Source: Pedobacter nyackensis
GTDB lineage: Bacteria; Bacteroidota; Bacteroidia; Sphingobacteriales; Sphingobacteriaceae
Length of the DNA stretch: 64,000 bases
Assembly (NCBI RefSeq): GCF_900176505.1
Contig: NZ_FWYB01000011.1
Span: 112,922 to 176,921, forward strand
Direction of reading: 5' to 3'
Shown here: positions 27,016 to 37,500 of the stretch, piece by piece
How positions within the stretch are numbered: position 1 is the first letter of the stretch
How the letters are laid out: each line of letters begins with the position of its first letter
The notes under the pieces: generated by a model
What the model was told of the DNA's origin: nothing
Seen by the model: the letters and a program-made list of their open reading frames with translations, nothing else
The model's database searches: none
Position numbers and translations under genes: made by a program

Positions 27016-28623
27016 ATGAGACATATAATTTATATATTATTTTGTATCGCTGTGTTAATGGGCTCCTGTATGAAGGACAAATCAACCTTGAATCTGCATG
27101 AGGTCTCCAACATTGGCATTGATACCGCAGGTCTACCCGTACGATATACTGTATTCCAAAAGGGGATACTAAGTGTAAAGCCTACCGTGACCATCAAAAA
27201 TGGCAACCAAGAACATCTGATCTACAAATGGACGATGAATGCCTATCAAGGCTATGAACGTGTGGTAGGTGCCGAAGCGCAACTAAATGCTGAAATCACT
27301 GAAGTGCCATCAGCAACCCCCTACAAGTTGATATTTACGGCAACGGATTCCAGCAATAATATCAAAGCCTTTTTTACCTGGGATATCACGGTTATTTCCC
27401 CATTTGGTCAAGGTCTTATTGTAGCAGATACCCGCGATGAACAGAATAGCGATGTCAATCTGATTATGGCGTTTAACTTTACCACATCCATACCCAAAGA
27501 CAGTGCAAATACAAATATCATGCGTAATGCTTATAGTACCGCCAATGGTGAAAAAATAAGCGGCATTGTCAAACAGCTTAGTTACCACAAGTATAATTCT
27601 TATAAGGATGTTACTTTCATGACGGATAAATCCTTTATTCGTATTGACCCCAACACCTATCAGAAAAAAGATGTAGACGCTAAGCTTTTTGTGATTTCAC
27701 CAGATAAGATCCAGCCCGATGATATCTCAACAGCTCACTATATGAACCAACATCAGTATATCCTCAATGATGGAAAAGGCTTTGGTAGATACGGGGACAA
27801 TCGACAATTTGTCTACTCGTTCCTGGCCTCAGATAGTAAAGGTTATAAAGCCAATAAGATTTTGGGCTTACAGAATCCAGGGGTTGTACAATCAGGCGGA
27901 GTCGTATACGATGAATTGAATAATCGTTTCCTTTTATTGCCAAGGATGACTTCTAATGCGGATCCACTTAGAAATTTCCCTGCGACAGATATGGGCAATA
28001 CAGCGACCAAATTCGACCCGAATAATATGGGTAACAAGACCTGTTTGCACCTATTTGAAGGCTACGATTCACGAATTGTTTCTATAATGAAGGAACGGGA
28101 TCAAGACAAATATTATGCTTACCAACTTAAACTAGTGAATCCATTTTCGGGAATTATGGGTGTAGCAGCCAATGACATCAGTCAAAATCCGGATATTAAC
28201 AAAGCGAAATACTTTACCTCTTCCAACATGGAGCAGGTCTTATTCTATGCGACGGAGGACAAGGTTTATGCAATGATCACTGAAATTGGGTCGCCCTCTA
28301 CAACCAACTTGCGCTATACAGTAAAACCAGGAGAGAAGATCACTGGTATGAATATTTATTTTGGCGCAGGGGTTTATGACGGAGGAGCAGGACGTATGTA
28401 TTTGCCTAGTACAAGTGCCCCTACTGATTGGTCTAAACGTGTAACATTCAGTGCTGCCCAACGATTGGTGATTCTCAGTACGTATAATGAAAGTACCAAG
28501 GAAGGAAAGATCATAACCATTCCAATTGAAACATTAGGTGTAGGCGGGCTAGTGACTAACCCCGATTATATCCGTACCTACGATGGGTTCGGAAGAATTA
28601 CCGCATTTGGTATTCAGATTTAA
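27016..28623 (+). CDS. PKD-like family surface lipoprotein
   Basis: This 535-residue protein has a lipobox VLMGSC (C18). The first 120 residues form Ig/PKD-like beta strands (KPTVTIKNGNQEHLIYKWTM), and the rest is a large beta-rich region, possibly propeller-like, which fits the Bacteroidota PKD-like family that follows DUF4843 genes. It is the last gene of the susC-susD-DUF4843-PKD unit and is followed by a strong hairpin. Its ligand is unknown; it may extend the SusCD binding platform. Confidence 0.78.
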   Translation: MRHIIYILFCIAVLMGSCMKDKSTLNLHEVSNIGIDTAGLPVRYTVFQKGILSVKPTVTIKNGNQEHLIYKWTMNAYQGYERVVGAEAQLNAEITEVPSATPYKLIFTATDSSNNIKAFFTWDITVISPFGQGLIVADTRDEQNSDVNLIMAFNFTTSIPKDSANTNIMRNAYSTANGEKISGIVKQLSYHKYNSYKDVTFMTDKSFIRIDPNTYQKKDVDAKLFVISPDKIQPDDISTAHYMNQHQYILNDGKGFGRYGDNRQFVYSFLASDSKGYKANKILGLQNPGVVQSGGVVYDELNNRFLLLPRMTSNADPLRNFPATDMGNTATKFDPNNMGNKTCLHLFEGYDSRIVSIMKERDQDKYYAYQLKLVNPFSGIMGVAANDISQNPDINKAKYFTSSNMEQVLFYATEDKVYAMITEIGSPSTTNLRYTVKPGEKITGMNIYFGAGVYDGGAGRMYLPSTSAPTDWSKRVTFSAAQRLVILSTYNESTKEGKIITIPIETLGVGGLVTNPDYIRTYDGFGRITAFGIQI

Positions 28624-28628
28624 TATCA

Positions 28629-28670
28629 TTTTCAGGCTTTGGAGGTCATGATGCCTCCAAAGCCTGAAAA
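28629..28670. terminator. Perfect 17-bp hairpin after the PKD-like gene
   Basis: TTTTCAGGCTTTGGAGG (28629-28645) pairs without mismatch with its complement at 28654-28670 around an 8-nt loop, 5 bp after the stop codon. The order is T-run first and A-run last, the reverse of an intrinsic terminator, so it has no U-tail on either strand. It may stop transcription poorly and instead protect the 3' end of the susCD message. Confidence 0.55.
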
Positions 28671-28769
28671 TAACGAGAGGGAAAGAGGCCGGATTTTTAA
28701 CGCTCACAAATAGCAATGAATATTGCTCATGATAGCTTCATTACCATTAAAAAACAAAATTATATTCAA

Positions 28770-30029
28770 ATGAAAAATTTTAAAAAACTGATCGTTGCTT
28801 GCATCTTCCTTTTAGGGATAGCATGCGCCCCTGTAATTACTTATGCACAGGGCATCACATTTCTACATAACCTTGATGAGGCTTTGGCAAAGGCAAAGGC
28901 TGAAAACAAAATGATTTTTGTGGATTTCTACACCTCATGGTGTGGTCCCTGCAAGGTCATGTCGGCCGATATATTTCCACAAAAATCTGTAGGCGACTTT
29001 TATAATAATAAATTTATTAATGTCAAGATCCAATGTGATGATTCTGGCTATGGTGTTGAGTTAGGCAAAAAATATAAAGTAAATGCTTATCCTACCTTGA
29101 TGTACCTGGATGCAAATGGTATCACGGCACACTCTGTAGCGGGTGGTTTGGATGTGGCAGCCTTTGTCGAGTTAGGTAAAACAGCTTTGGATCCTAATAA
29201 AAATCAGCTAGTCTTAGTCAAAGAATGGGATGCCGGTAACAGAGACCAAGCTTTTATGGATAAGTACTTCCAGATGTTGATCAGGTCTTACCGTGGTGAC
29301 AAGGCGCAACACGACTTTGAAAAATACTTTCAGTCTCTTCCAAAGGATAAAAAAGCTTCCAAAGATACCTATGGTCTGATGAAGATTCTTAACGTAGGTC
29401 CTTTCTCAACTCCTTTTGACTATATGGAGAAAAATATAAAGGATTATTACAAGGTCATAGGAAAGGCAAAGATCGATAGTACTATTGCGACCTCTTACCT
29501 TTGGTATTTTAAGGGTTTACACACTGGAGGGCTCATCAATAATAATCTGACCGAGTTTGATGCCAAAATGAAGTTGTTCAAAGACAAGAATTACCCTTTT
29601 TACGATGAGTATGCTGAGTTTTACGCCATTTTTGACTCAAAGGATGATAAAGGGAAAAGTGACATCAATCTCTATATGAAGAGAGGTACGGATTTCTTAA
29701 ATAAGTATGGCAAAAAGAATGATGCTTATACCGTATCGTTGACTAGTATGCTAGGCAATTGGACTGGAGGAAGAGATTTGGGTAAGGCTGGCATCAAGTG
29801 GATGGAAGATCTGCTGGAAAGGAATCGAAATCCTCGTTATTTAGAAACTTATTTCTATATTCTGTGGAGAAATTACAATGTAGAAAAGGCGCTTGAAATA
29901 GGTAATGAAATTCGTGAGAATGCAGTTAAAAGCGGAAAATCGACTAAAACAATTGACAGCCAGATTGAAATGGTTAAAGGTATCAGAGAAAAAGAAAAGG
30001 CTAGATTAGAGAGAAAAAGTAAAGCCTAA
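28770..30029 (+). CDS. Exported thioredoxin-fold protein with long helical C-terminus
   Basis: I use the ATG at 28770 (419 residues), where a signal peptide begins (MKNFKKLIVACIFLLGIAC); cleavage near AYAQG or lipidation at C19 are both possible. Residues about 30-150 are a thioredoxin fold with active site WCGPC (C58, C61) and the cis-Pro region NAYPTLMYLD. The remaining 270 residues are helical and Lys/Glu-rich, without a known family to me. It should act in the periplasm or at the surface as a thiol oxidoreductase. It follows the SusCD module by 146 bp and precedes a second TlpA-like gene by 12 bp. Confidence 0.82.
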   Translation: MKNFKKLIVACIFLLGIACAPVITYAQGITFLHNLDEALAKAKAENKMIFVDFYTSWCGPCKVMSADIFPQKSVGDFYNNKFINVKIQCDDSGYGVELGKKYKVNAYPTLMYLDANGITAHSVAGGLDVAAFVELGKTALDPNKNQLVLVKEWDAGNRDQAFMDKYFQMLIRSYRGDKAQHDFEKYFQSLPKDKKASKDTYGLMKILNVGPFSTPFDYMEKNIKDYYKVIGKAKIDSTIATSYLWYFKGLHTGGLINNNLTEFDAKMKLFKDKNYPFYDEYAEFYAIFDSKDDKGKSDINLYMKRGTDFLNKYGKKNDAYTVSLTSMLGNWTGGRDLGKAGIKWMEDLLERNRNPRYLETYFYILWRNYNVEKALEIGNEIRENAVKSGKSTKTIDSQIEMVKGIREKEKARLERKSKA

Positions 30030-30041
30030 AATAAAGATAAA

Positions 30042-31169
30042 ATGATGAAGAAAGTAATATTAACAGCAGTATTGTCTTTGCCACTTTTTGTTTGGGCTCA
30101 AAACGATACATTTAGTATTGAAGGAAAAGTATCAAAGCCTAAAAAAGGAGCAAAAGCATATTTAGTATATATGCCTGGCGAAATAGGGAAAATAGATTCT
30201 TGTGAAGTGAAAAATGGAGCGTTTTCATTTTCCGGTAAAGTATCGAGACCTACACATGCCATATTGAAACTTAGTCATAGCGAACGTGGGCTTGGAAAGA
30301 ATCCTGATTATTACATCATTTATGTAGAAAATGGTGCCACTGTGGTTTCTGTAAAGGATTCTATTAAGTATGCTTCTATTTCTGGAGCTAAAATAAGTGT
30401 AGATTATGACCGGTACAGCAAGCTTATAGCGCCTCAGAAGCTGGCACTTGAAAATCTGGATAAAGAATGGGCTGCGGGAACTGAGGCAGAGAAAAAAGAT
30501 GGAAGTTTGGCTAAACGATTAAGATCAAAGGCTCAGCCATTTAATGAAGAAAAGCAAAGAATTCAAAGGGAGTATATTCTAAAGAACCCGGATTCGTATT
30601 TTAGTTTTTCAGCCTTGAAAGATGTAAGTGGTTCACCTCTTGATGTGGAAAAAGCAGAGCAATTGTTTAGCACTTTATCTGCTTCAAATAAAAGTAGTGC
30701 CGCCGGACAATCTTTTGCGAAACAAATCGCATTGGCTAAGAAGACATCAAAAGGTGCTATTGCACCAGATTTTGCACAGACCGATGTAAATGGTAAAGAT
30801 GTAAAGCTTTCTGATTTCAAAGGAAAATATGTTCTTTTAGATTTTTGGGCTAGCTGGTGTGGCCCCTGCCGCGCAGAAAACCCAAATGTTGTAGCCACTT
30901 TTCATAAGTTTAAAGATAAAAACTTTACAGTTTTAGGTGTTTCATTAGATAACCCTGGAAAAAGAGAGGATTGGTTGAAAGCTATTGAGAAGGATAAATT
31001 GGAATGGACACAATTGAGTGATTTGCAGGGATGGAAAAATGCTGTCGCTGGTCTTTATGGTGTTAGGTCAATACCGCAAAATTATTTGATCGGTCCTGAT
31101 GGCAAGATCATAGCCAGTAATTTACGCGGTAATGATTTAGCAGCTAAGCTTGAGGAGGTGTTGAAATAG
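30042..31169 (+). CDS. TlpA-family thiol-disulfide oxidoreductase with DUF4369-like N-terminus
   Basis: This 375-residue protein has a signal peptide (MMKKVILTAVLSLPLFVWAQ), an N-terminal DUF4369-like beta domain (about 25-130, FSIEGKVSKPKKGAKAYLVY), a helical linker, and a C-terminal TlpA/AhpC-type thioredoxin domain (about 235-375) with DFWASWCGPCRAENP (C273, C276) and SIPQNYLI holding the cis-Pro. It probably reduces disulfides in the periplasm. It is coupled to the thioredoxin-fold gene 12 bp upstream. Confidence 0.88.
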   Translation: MMKKVILTAVLSLPLFVWAQNDTFSIEGKVSKPKKGAKAYLVYMPGEIGKIDSCEVKNGAFSFSGKVSRPTHAILKLSHSERGLGKNPDYYIIYVENGATVVSVKDSIKYASISGAKISVDYDRYSKLIAPQKLALENLDKEWAAGTEAEKKDGSLAKRLRSKAQPFNEEKQRIQREYILKNPDSYFSFSALKDVSGSPLDVEKAEQLFSTLSASNKSSAAGQSFAKQIALAKKTSKGAIAPDFAQTDVNGKDVKLSDFKGKYVLLDFWASWCGPCRAENPNVVATFHKFKDKNFTVLGVSLDNPGKREDWLKAIEKDKLEWTQLSDLQGWKNAVAGLYGVRSIPQNYLIGPDGKIIASNLRGNDLAAKLEEVLK

Positions 31170-31281
31170 GGAATTAAATTTCATGAGCACTATTTGTGTA
31201 AATAGTTCGTTTTAAATGGGCGTTCTTTTTTAGATGTGAAACTTATTTTTTTATCATTACGAACACAAAGACACAAAACAA

Positions 31282-31809
31282 ATGAAATTTTCAAGAACCA
31301 GTTTATTATTGGCGGCTATTGGGCTGCTAGCTATTTCGGCGCAATCATGTAAGACAAAGAAAGCAATTGTTAAACCTGCAGCACCTGTTGAAGCACCTGC
31401 ACCGCCAGTAGAAGAGAAGAAACCTGAACCAGTTCCTGAGCCTAAGCCAGAACCTGCGCCGGTTGCGGAAAAGCCAGATTATAATTTTAGCAATGTTCAG
31501 TTTGAGTTTAACTCGGGCGTATTGAAAACAGCTTCATTTGAAATCCTGGACAAAGTAGCTCGTGAGATGAAGAAAGACCCATCTGTGAAATTCATTTTAA
31601 ACGGTCATTCTTCATTAGAAGGATCTGCTGCGCACAATATGTCTTTATCTGTGGATAGAGCAAATTCTGTTAAGTTGTACCTGGTGAACGCAGGAGTAAG
31701 CTCTGGTAATTTATCTATTAAAGGATATGGTGCTACCAAGCCTGTGGCATCAAATGATACCGAAGAAGGTAAGGCTTTAAATCGAAGAGTTGAATTTGAA
31801 CGAAACTAA
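31282..31809 (+). CDS. OmpA-like peptidoglycan-binding lipoprotein
   Basis: This 175-residue protein has a lipoprotein signal ending ISAQSC (C23), a Pro/Glu/Lys-rich linker (about 30-68) that could span from the outer membrane, and a C-terminal OmpA domain (about 70-175). The domain shows VQFEFNSGVLKTAS, LNGHSSLEGSAAHNMSLSVD and KALNRRVEFE, which match the peptidoglycan-binding core. It likely anchors the outer membrane to the cell wall, as Pal does. It is a single-gene unit with its own terminator. Confidence 0.88.
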   Translation: MKFSRTSLLLAAIGLLAISAQSCKTKKAIVKPAAPVEAPAPPVEEKKPEPVPEPKPEPAPVAEKPDYNFSNVQFEFNSGVLKTASFEILDKVAREMKKDPSVKFILNGHSSLEGSAAHNMSLSVDRANSVKLYLVNAGVSSGNLSIKGYGATKPVASNDTEEGKALNRRVEFERN

Positions 31810-31819
31810 TAAAGTTTTT

Positions 31820-31852
31820 AAAGGGCTGTCTTTGTAAAAAGGCAGCCTTTTT
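31820..31852 (+). terminator. Intrinsic terminator after the OmpA-like gene
   Basis: AAAGGGCTGTC (31820-31830) pairs with GGCAGCCTTTT (31841-31851), with two G-U pairs, around a 10-nt loop and is followed by T. It lies 10 bp after the stop codon. Confidence 0.7.
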
Positions 31853-31865
31853 AATGATAAGCTTA

Positions 31866-31873
31866 TACCTTTG
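31866..31873 (+). promoter_or_regulatory. Predicted -7 box for the gene at 31900
   Basis: TACCTTTG matches TAnnTTTG exactly, 26 bp before the ATG; the leader would be about 20 nt. No clear -33 TTTG is present. Confidence 0.45.
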
Positions 31874-31899
31874 TGCTTTCTAAATGATTCCTATAAATT

Positions 31900-32442
31900 A
31901 TGCCTTTTAAATATCTGCTTCTTTCCATTTGCGTTTTTTTATGTACTGTTGCGACTGCACAGGAAATAGACTGTGGAAAAGTACTGGATACAGAGCCTTA
32001 TTTTGTTAAGCATAAAACTTCTGAAAAGGATAGTCTGCTGAAACGCGATATCGCCATCCTTAAGCATTGTGGTAATTTCGAAAGTATAGATAGTGTTTTT
32101 CTTAAGGGATCAATGCTTGGGACACTACTGCTTGATCAGGTGAGAATTGGGAAACCCGCTACTTATCGTACGCTTATTGATTATTTTAATGATTATAAAA
32201 AAACGATTGCCTATAAGGATTTTGTGAAAGGCTTGTTGCTGTATAGAGAACTGGCGCAAAAGAAAATCAATATGGCCAATTGGGATACCGATAAAGAGCT
32301 GTTTGTAAGAATGGGATTTACTGCGGTAGATCTGGATGACTTTAAAAGCTTTTTAACTAACCTGGCTGGGCAAGACTTAACCTATAGGGCTGCGCTAACT
32401 AAATACATGAGCGAAATTGAAGCCATGAGGATAGATAAATAG
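31900..32442 (+). CDS. Small exported protein of unknown function
   Basis: This 180-residue protein has a clear signal peptide (MPFKYLLLSICVFLCTVATA, cut before QEID). The mature part is mostly helical, with two cysteines (DCGK and KHCGN), and no family is recognised. It has its own promoter-like box and ends 13 bp from the convergent sigma-factor gene. The codon use matches the neighbours, so it is probably real. A periplasmic location is inferred. Confidence 0.6.
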   Translation: MPFKYLLLSICVFLCTVATAQEIDCGKVLDTEPYFVKHKTSEKDSLLKRDIAILKHCGNFESIDSVFLKGSMLGTLLLDQVRIGKPATYRTLIDYFNDYKKTIAYKDFVKGLLLYRELAQKKINMANWDTDKELFVRMGFTAVDLDDFKSFLTNLAGQDLTYRAALTKYMSEIEAMRIDK

Positions 32443-32455
32443 GTTTTTGACAGTT

Positions 32456-33046
32456 TCATTTCAAAAATAACCAGGCGATTAGTATGCTGTAAGATATTCC
32501 AGAGTCTTTAAATTGTTTGTGAAGGGTTTTAAGGGCCTCAACCAAATGATTGTTTACCGTGCTCTTAGAAATATTCAAGGTTTCAGCAATCTGTTCGTGG
32601 GTAAGACCTTCGTAACGACTTAATTTAAAAATTAATTGCTGCCGGGCTGGTAATTTTGATACACTTTGTTCTGTAAAAGCTTCCAGGTCAGCTAATAAAA
32701 TAGCCTCCTCAGTGTCGTTATGCGCCTGGTTAAGGTCAATCCAAAGCTTCTCCCTTGCTGCACCTGCAGTAGCCGCATTGCGGAGCACATTTAATGTTAA
32801 TCTTCGTGCAATAGTATAAAGGTAGGGACCTAAGGGGTACCTGATGTCAAGTGTAAGTCGATTGGTCCATAAAAGAATCAATGTCTCCTGTACAACCTCT
32901 TCACTTAACTCTCGGTTTTTTAAAAACCGCCAGGCGAAACTATACAGTTTTGCTTTGTAAATGTCAAACACCCGGGCAAAGGCAGATTCATCGCTCTTCA
33001 GTAAATCTGCAATTAGCTGACTTTCATCATGTGTTTTTACATTCAT
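32456..33046 (-). CDS. ECF-family RNA polymerase sigma factor (SusCD module 2)
   Basis: This 196-residue protein has sigma region 2 (FDIYKAKLYSFAWRFLKNRE through YLYTIARRLTLNVLR, about 25-95) and region 4 (LPARQQLIFKLSRYEGLTHE, then IAETLNISKSTVNNHL, about 130-170). It is divergent from the FecR gene, with 112 bp between the starts, unlike module 1 where the genes run in line. By family and position it should drive the SusCD-2 genes under FecR control. No TAnnTTTG box is evident in the shared spacer. Confidence 0.92.
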   Translation of the reverse strand: MNVKTHDESQLIADLLKSDESAFARVFDIYKAKLYSFAWRFLKNRELSEEVVQETLILLWTNRLTLDIRYPLGPYLYTIARRLTLNVLRNAATAGAAREKLWIDLNQAHNDTEEAILLADLEAFTEQSVSKLPARQQLIFKLSRYEGLTHEQIAETLNISKSTVNNHLVEALKTLHKQFKDSGISYSILIAWLFLK

Positions 33047-33158
33047 TTTTGCATTTATTTGTAATCTGAAAAAATAATTACTATTCGACTAGTTATATAA
33101 GGGGGCTGCCGTGTATTACCTATAGATTTCGCGTAAATATCAGGATTAATAAAACAAA

Positions 33159-34403
33159 ATGAACAAAAGACGACTGCAAAATTTATTGATTGCTTACTCC
33201 AGTAATAAGATTTCTATACAGGAATACAATGAGCTGATGGATTTAGTCGTTTTGTCAAATCATGATGAAGAATTATATACTTTTATGCAAAAAATATGGG
33301 ATAGTCGTCCCACTGGACAGCCTTTTTCTGATTTACAATCAGCCATGTTGTACCAGCGTATTATAGGAGATAGCCGCTTTGATCAGCAGCCCATTCAAAA
33401 GAAAAAGGTCGCTATTAAACTATGGCCACGTATTGCGGCAGCCGCGTTGATACTGATCACCTTGTCGGTGGGCCTCTTTTTTTATTTAGACGATAATTCT
33501 ATTGGTTTAGGTTTAAGTGATTTTGCAACGCACGATGTTAAACCTGGTGGTAATAATGCAGTATTAACCCTGGCCAATGGACAAAAAATTGAATTGACAG
33601 CAGCTGCTGCAGGAAAAATTGCAGAGCAATCAGGATTGTCTATTCAGAAAACAGCGGATGGACAAATTGTTTATGAAGTTTCACATGTTAAGACCAAGGG
33701 AAAAGAAGAAGTTGGCTATAACACCATAGAAACACCAAAGGGTGGGCAATATCAGGTTAATTTACCCGATGGGACAAAGGTATGGCTTAATGCTAGTTCG
33801 TCTCTTAAGTTTCCAACTGAATTTACAGGAAGCGATAATCGAGTTGTGGAGTTGAGAGGCGAAGGGTATTTTGAAGTGGCAAAGGTACATGGCGCAGCTA
33901 ATGGACGTAGGGCTAAGGAAAGAATGCCTTTTTTGGTAAGGACCAATGACCAGGAAGTTGAAGTTTTGGGTACTCATTTTAACATTAGTAGTTATGCGGA
34001 TGATGCGGAGACCAGGACAACATTGGTAGAAGGAGCTGTAAAGGTGAAGAGAATAAGTATTGGGGCAAACGACGATGTCATTAAAACTGGAATTATATTA
34101 AAACCGGGGCAGCAAGCGTTGTTAAAGGCGGCTCAATTAAATGTTAAAAATGTTGACACAGATGCCGAGGTAGCCTGGAAAAATGGTTATTTTATATTTA
34201 AGGATGAGGAGATGCGCAGTATTATGCGTAAGATAGCGCGTTGGTATGACGTGGAAGTCGTTTTTTCGAAAGATTTTCACAATCGATCCTTTGAAGGGTC
34301 TATATCACGCTTTAAAAATGTGTCAGAAGTCTTAAGAAAATTTGAATTAACAGGAGATATTCATTTTAAAATAGAAGAAAGGAGAATTATCGTTATGCCA
34401 TAG
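33159..34403 (+). CDS. FecR-family anti-sigma/signal transducer (module 2)
   Basis: This 414-residue protein begins MNKRRLQNLLIAYSSNKISI, a FecR-type cytoplasmic sigma-binding region, followed by one membrane helix (about 92-110, IAAAALILITLSVGLFFYL). The periplasmic FecR domain has TPKGGQYQVNLPDGTKVWLN near 195, and the STN-like C-terminus has IARWYDVEVVF. It is close in layout to the module 1 protein. It should link the SusC-2 signalling domain to the divergent sigma factor. SusC-2 follows after 125 bp. Confidence 0.91.
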   Translation: MNKRRLQNLLIAYSSNKISIQEYNELMDLVVLSNHDEELYTFMQKIWDSRPTGQPFSDLQSAMLYQRIIGDSRFDQQPIQKKKVAIKLWPRIAAAALILITLSVGLFFYLDDNSIGLGLSDFATHDVKPGGNNAVLTLANGQKIELTAAAAGKIAEQSGLSIQKTADGQIVYEVSHVKTKGKEEVGYNTIETPKGGQYQVNLPDGTKVWLNASSSLKFPTEFTGSDNRVVELRGEGYFEVAKVHGAANGRRAKERMPFLVRTNDQEVEVLGTHFNISSYADDAETRTTLVEGAVKVKRISIGANDDVIKTGIILKPGQQALLKAAQLNVKNVDTDAEVAWKNGYFIFKDEEMRSIMRKIARWYDVEVVFSKDFHNRSFEGSISRFKNVSEVLRKFELTGDIHFKIEERRIIVMP

Positions 34404-34435
34404 ATTTTTACGTATAACTGGGTAATTATAAAAAA

Positions 34436-34461
34436 CCAGGAGTGATTCGAGCCACTCCCGG
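34436..34461 (+). promoter_or_regulatory. Hairpin in the SusC-2 leader
   Basis: CCAGGAGTG (34436-34444) pairs with CACTCCCGG (34453-34461), with one A-C mismatch, around an 8-nt loop in the gap between fecR and susC. Module 1 has a hairpin in the same relative place, though the sequence differs. Confidence 0.35.
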
Positions 34462-34528
34462 TAGAATATAGGGTTACCCTTCAAATTGCTGTTAACAACC
34501 ATATCAACTAACCCATTAAACCAAAAGT

Positions 34529-37500
34529 ATGAAAATTTACCTACAATTTTTGCAGGTTTATAATGCCTGTTTATGGCAAAAAATACCAATGCCTTCTAAA
34601 AGAACCATCATGCGGATTAACCTAACTTGCATCGTTCTCCTAACAAGTTTACTTCAGGTCAGCGCAACAAGTTTTGCGCAGAAAATAAATTTGTCTAAAA
34701 ATAACATCACCCTACAGCAGCTATTTAAAGAAATTAAAAGCCAGAGTGGCTATGATTTTCTATACGAACCAAACGAATTGAAGGCTGCAACACGAGTCAA
34801 TATAAATGCAACTAATACAGACCTTAAAGTGTTGTTGGATATCGTATTTGCCAATCAGCCTTTAACTTATGCCATCGACCAGAATACCATTGTGGTGAGA
34901 AGGAAGCAGGTTAGTATTTTAGATAGGGTAATCCATCTTTTTAAAGCTATAACCGTAAAGGGCGTAGTGGTAAGCGAAGACGGAGGCCCATTACCCGGTG
35001 CGACCATTAAAGTTAAAAATGGGACGAAGACCGTAATTACCAATAGCAACGGTGAGTTTGAACTGGCAGGAGTGGAGGAGACTACCATTCTGACAGTATC
35101 ATTTATCGGTTATAAAACAAAGGAAGTAACTGTTGGTAGTGGGAAGTTTTTAAAAATACAGATGGAGCCAGAATTATCCAGCCTGGAGCAGGTTATGGTT
35201 ACTGGATATCAGAAAATATCAAAGGAACGTGCTACTGGCTCGTTTAGCCAGGTAAACAGGGAGACCCTGGATCGCCGTCCGGTATCCAACTTGTCGACCG
35301 CGTTACAGGGGACAGTTGCCGGAATGCAAGCTAAAGAAAATGCAGATGGCAGTGTGGACTTCCTCATTCGTGGTAATACTAGTTTATATGCAGATAGAAA
35401 ACCTTTAGTTGTAGTGGATGGTTTTCCTGTTTCAAACAGTGATTTTTCAGATATCAACCCTAATGACGTTGAATCTGTAACGGTATTGAAAGATGCCGCT
35501 GCTGCTTCTATCTGGGGTGCTCGTGCTGCAAATGGTGTAGTCGTTGTGGTAACAAAGAGAGCGAAAGGAAATCAAAAGCTAACAATTGATGCAAATGTAT
35601 TTTCAAGAATATCAAACAGGGTAGATCTTGATCAGGCATTTACGCAGGCAAATTCAAGCGATCATGTTGCCTATGAACGTAAAGCATTTGAGAACAATTG
35701 GGTTTTGAGTCCGTACGCAGGCTCTTTCGGTGATATTACCAAATCGCTTACTTTGGCCCAGGAATTACTGTATGCAAACAGAGGAGGCACAGTAAGTGCT
35801 GCAGATATGAATGCTGGTCTTGATCGTTTAAGCAAAATCAGCAACAGGTCGCAAGTCCAGGATTTATTGATGCGTAAAGCAATCCTAAATCAATATAATG
35901 TAAACCTGCAGTCGGGCACTGAGCGTTCTAAAACATATGTGTCTTTAATGTATGAGAATAACAAGGGCGCATTTATCAAAAATGGTTATGATCGAATCAA
36001 CCTGAACTTTAATAACGATTTTAAAATCTCCAAGAGACTTAATTTTAACATTGCTGCCAATCTTCAGTATAAAGATCAGGAAAGTAGTGGAGCTACTATT
36101 GCTGAAATTCAGGACCTCTCTCCCTATGAACTTTTGTTAAATGCTGACGGCAGCTATGGGACGAACCTAAATATATATAACCGTGAACAATTGGCACTTA
36201 TCCCAACAGACAAGTTTACCTATTCGGATTGGTCATATAATCTGTTGCGTGAAGTTGACGGACGATCGTTAAAAACTGAGAACTTAAGTATGCGAATCCA
36301 GACAGGGCTTAACTTGAAAATAGTTAATGGGCTGACTTTTGATACCAAGCTTCAGTACGAAAGAGCAAGGACGGACTACAAGGATTATTTTGATGAGAAT
36401 ACTTTCTTTGTTAGGGGATTGATAAACAGGATGACCGAGTATAATAATGCTACTAAAACCGTAGGAAAGGTTTATATCCCAAAAGGGGGGATATTAAAAG
36501 GACGTGAGTTTACCGCTTCTAATGGTACCAAATACGATGTCAATAATCTCGATCTGGAGAGCTACTTATTCAGGAACCAATTCAACTTCGATAAGAACAT
36601 AGGATCGAAACATAGTATTTCTGTAATTGCAGGTATGGAAATGGCGCAGTATACTACAAATCAACGTGCTAATCCTTATGTTTATGGCTATTACTCTGAT
36701 AAATTGCAGGCTACCGCTCCTCCATATGGTTATGGTAGCTCTATTGATCAATTTAAAAATTTTCAGGGTACCAATGCTACGATCCCAGGTGGAAACACTG
36801 TGTTTGACTGGGGCCGGACCAAGTACGTTTCTTTCTATAGCAATGCGTCTTACACCTACGACAATAAATATACCCTAACGGGAAGTGTAAGAAGTGATGC
36901 CTCTAACTTCATTACTGATGATCCTAAAATGCGCTGGTCGCCATTGTGGTCTGTAGGTGCGAAGTGGAACATGAAGAACGAAAATTTCATGGATCATATT
37001 GGTGCAGTAGATCGTTTAGATCTTCGTTTAACTTATGGTAAAAACGGAAACGTAGATGGAAGTACTTCTACAAAAGCACTTTTGAATATTGGTTCTAGTT
37101 TGAACGCGAGTACAGGTACCATAACAGGTAGAGTTGCCGATAATGGGAATCCTTTTTTACAGTGGGAAAAAACTACAAGTACAAACTTTGGTGTTGACTT
37201 CGCCTTGTTAAATAACAAGTTGTTCGGGTCGGTTGATCTTTATAACAAGCAAGGAGAGGGAATTATTGGTACAGTAGCTTTGGCGGCTGCAACGGGTACC
37301 ACCAGCCAAAAGTTTAACAATGCGGGGATCACCAACAGGGGTGTTGAAATTTTATTGGGTACAAATGTAGATATACCTAATACGCCAATTAATTATACCA
37401 CATCATTTAATTACGCATACAACTACAATAATATCAGTAGTTTGTATAACCCTTCGCTGTATGTGTTTCAGATGATAGAAGGGGCTTTTGTTGAAGGGAA

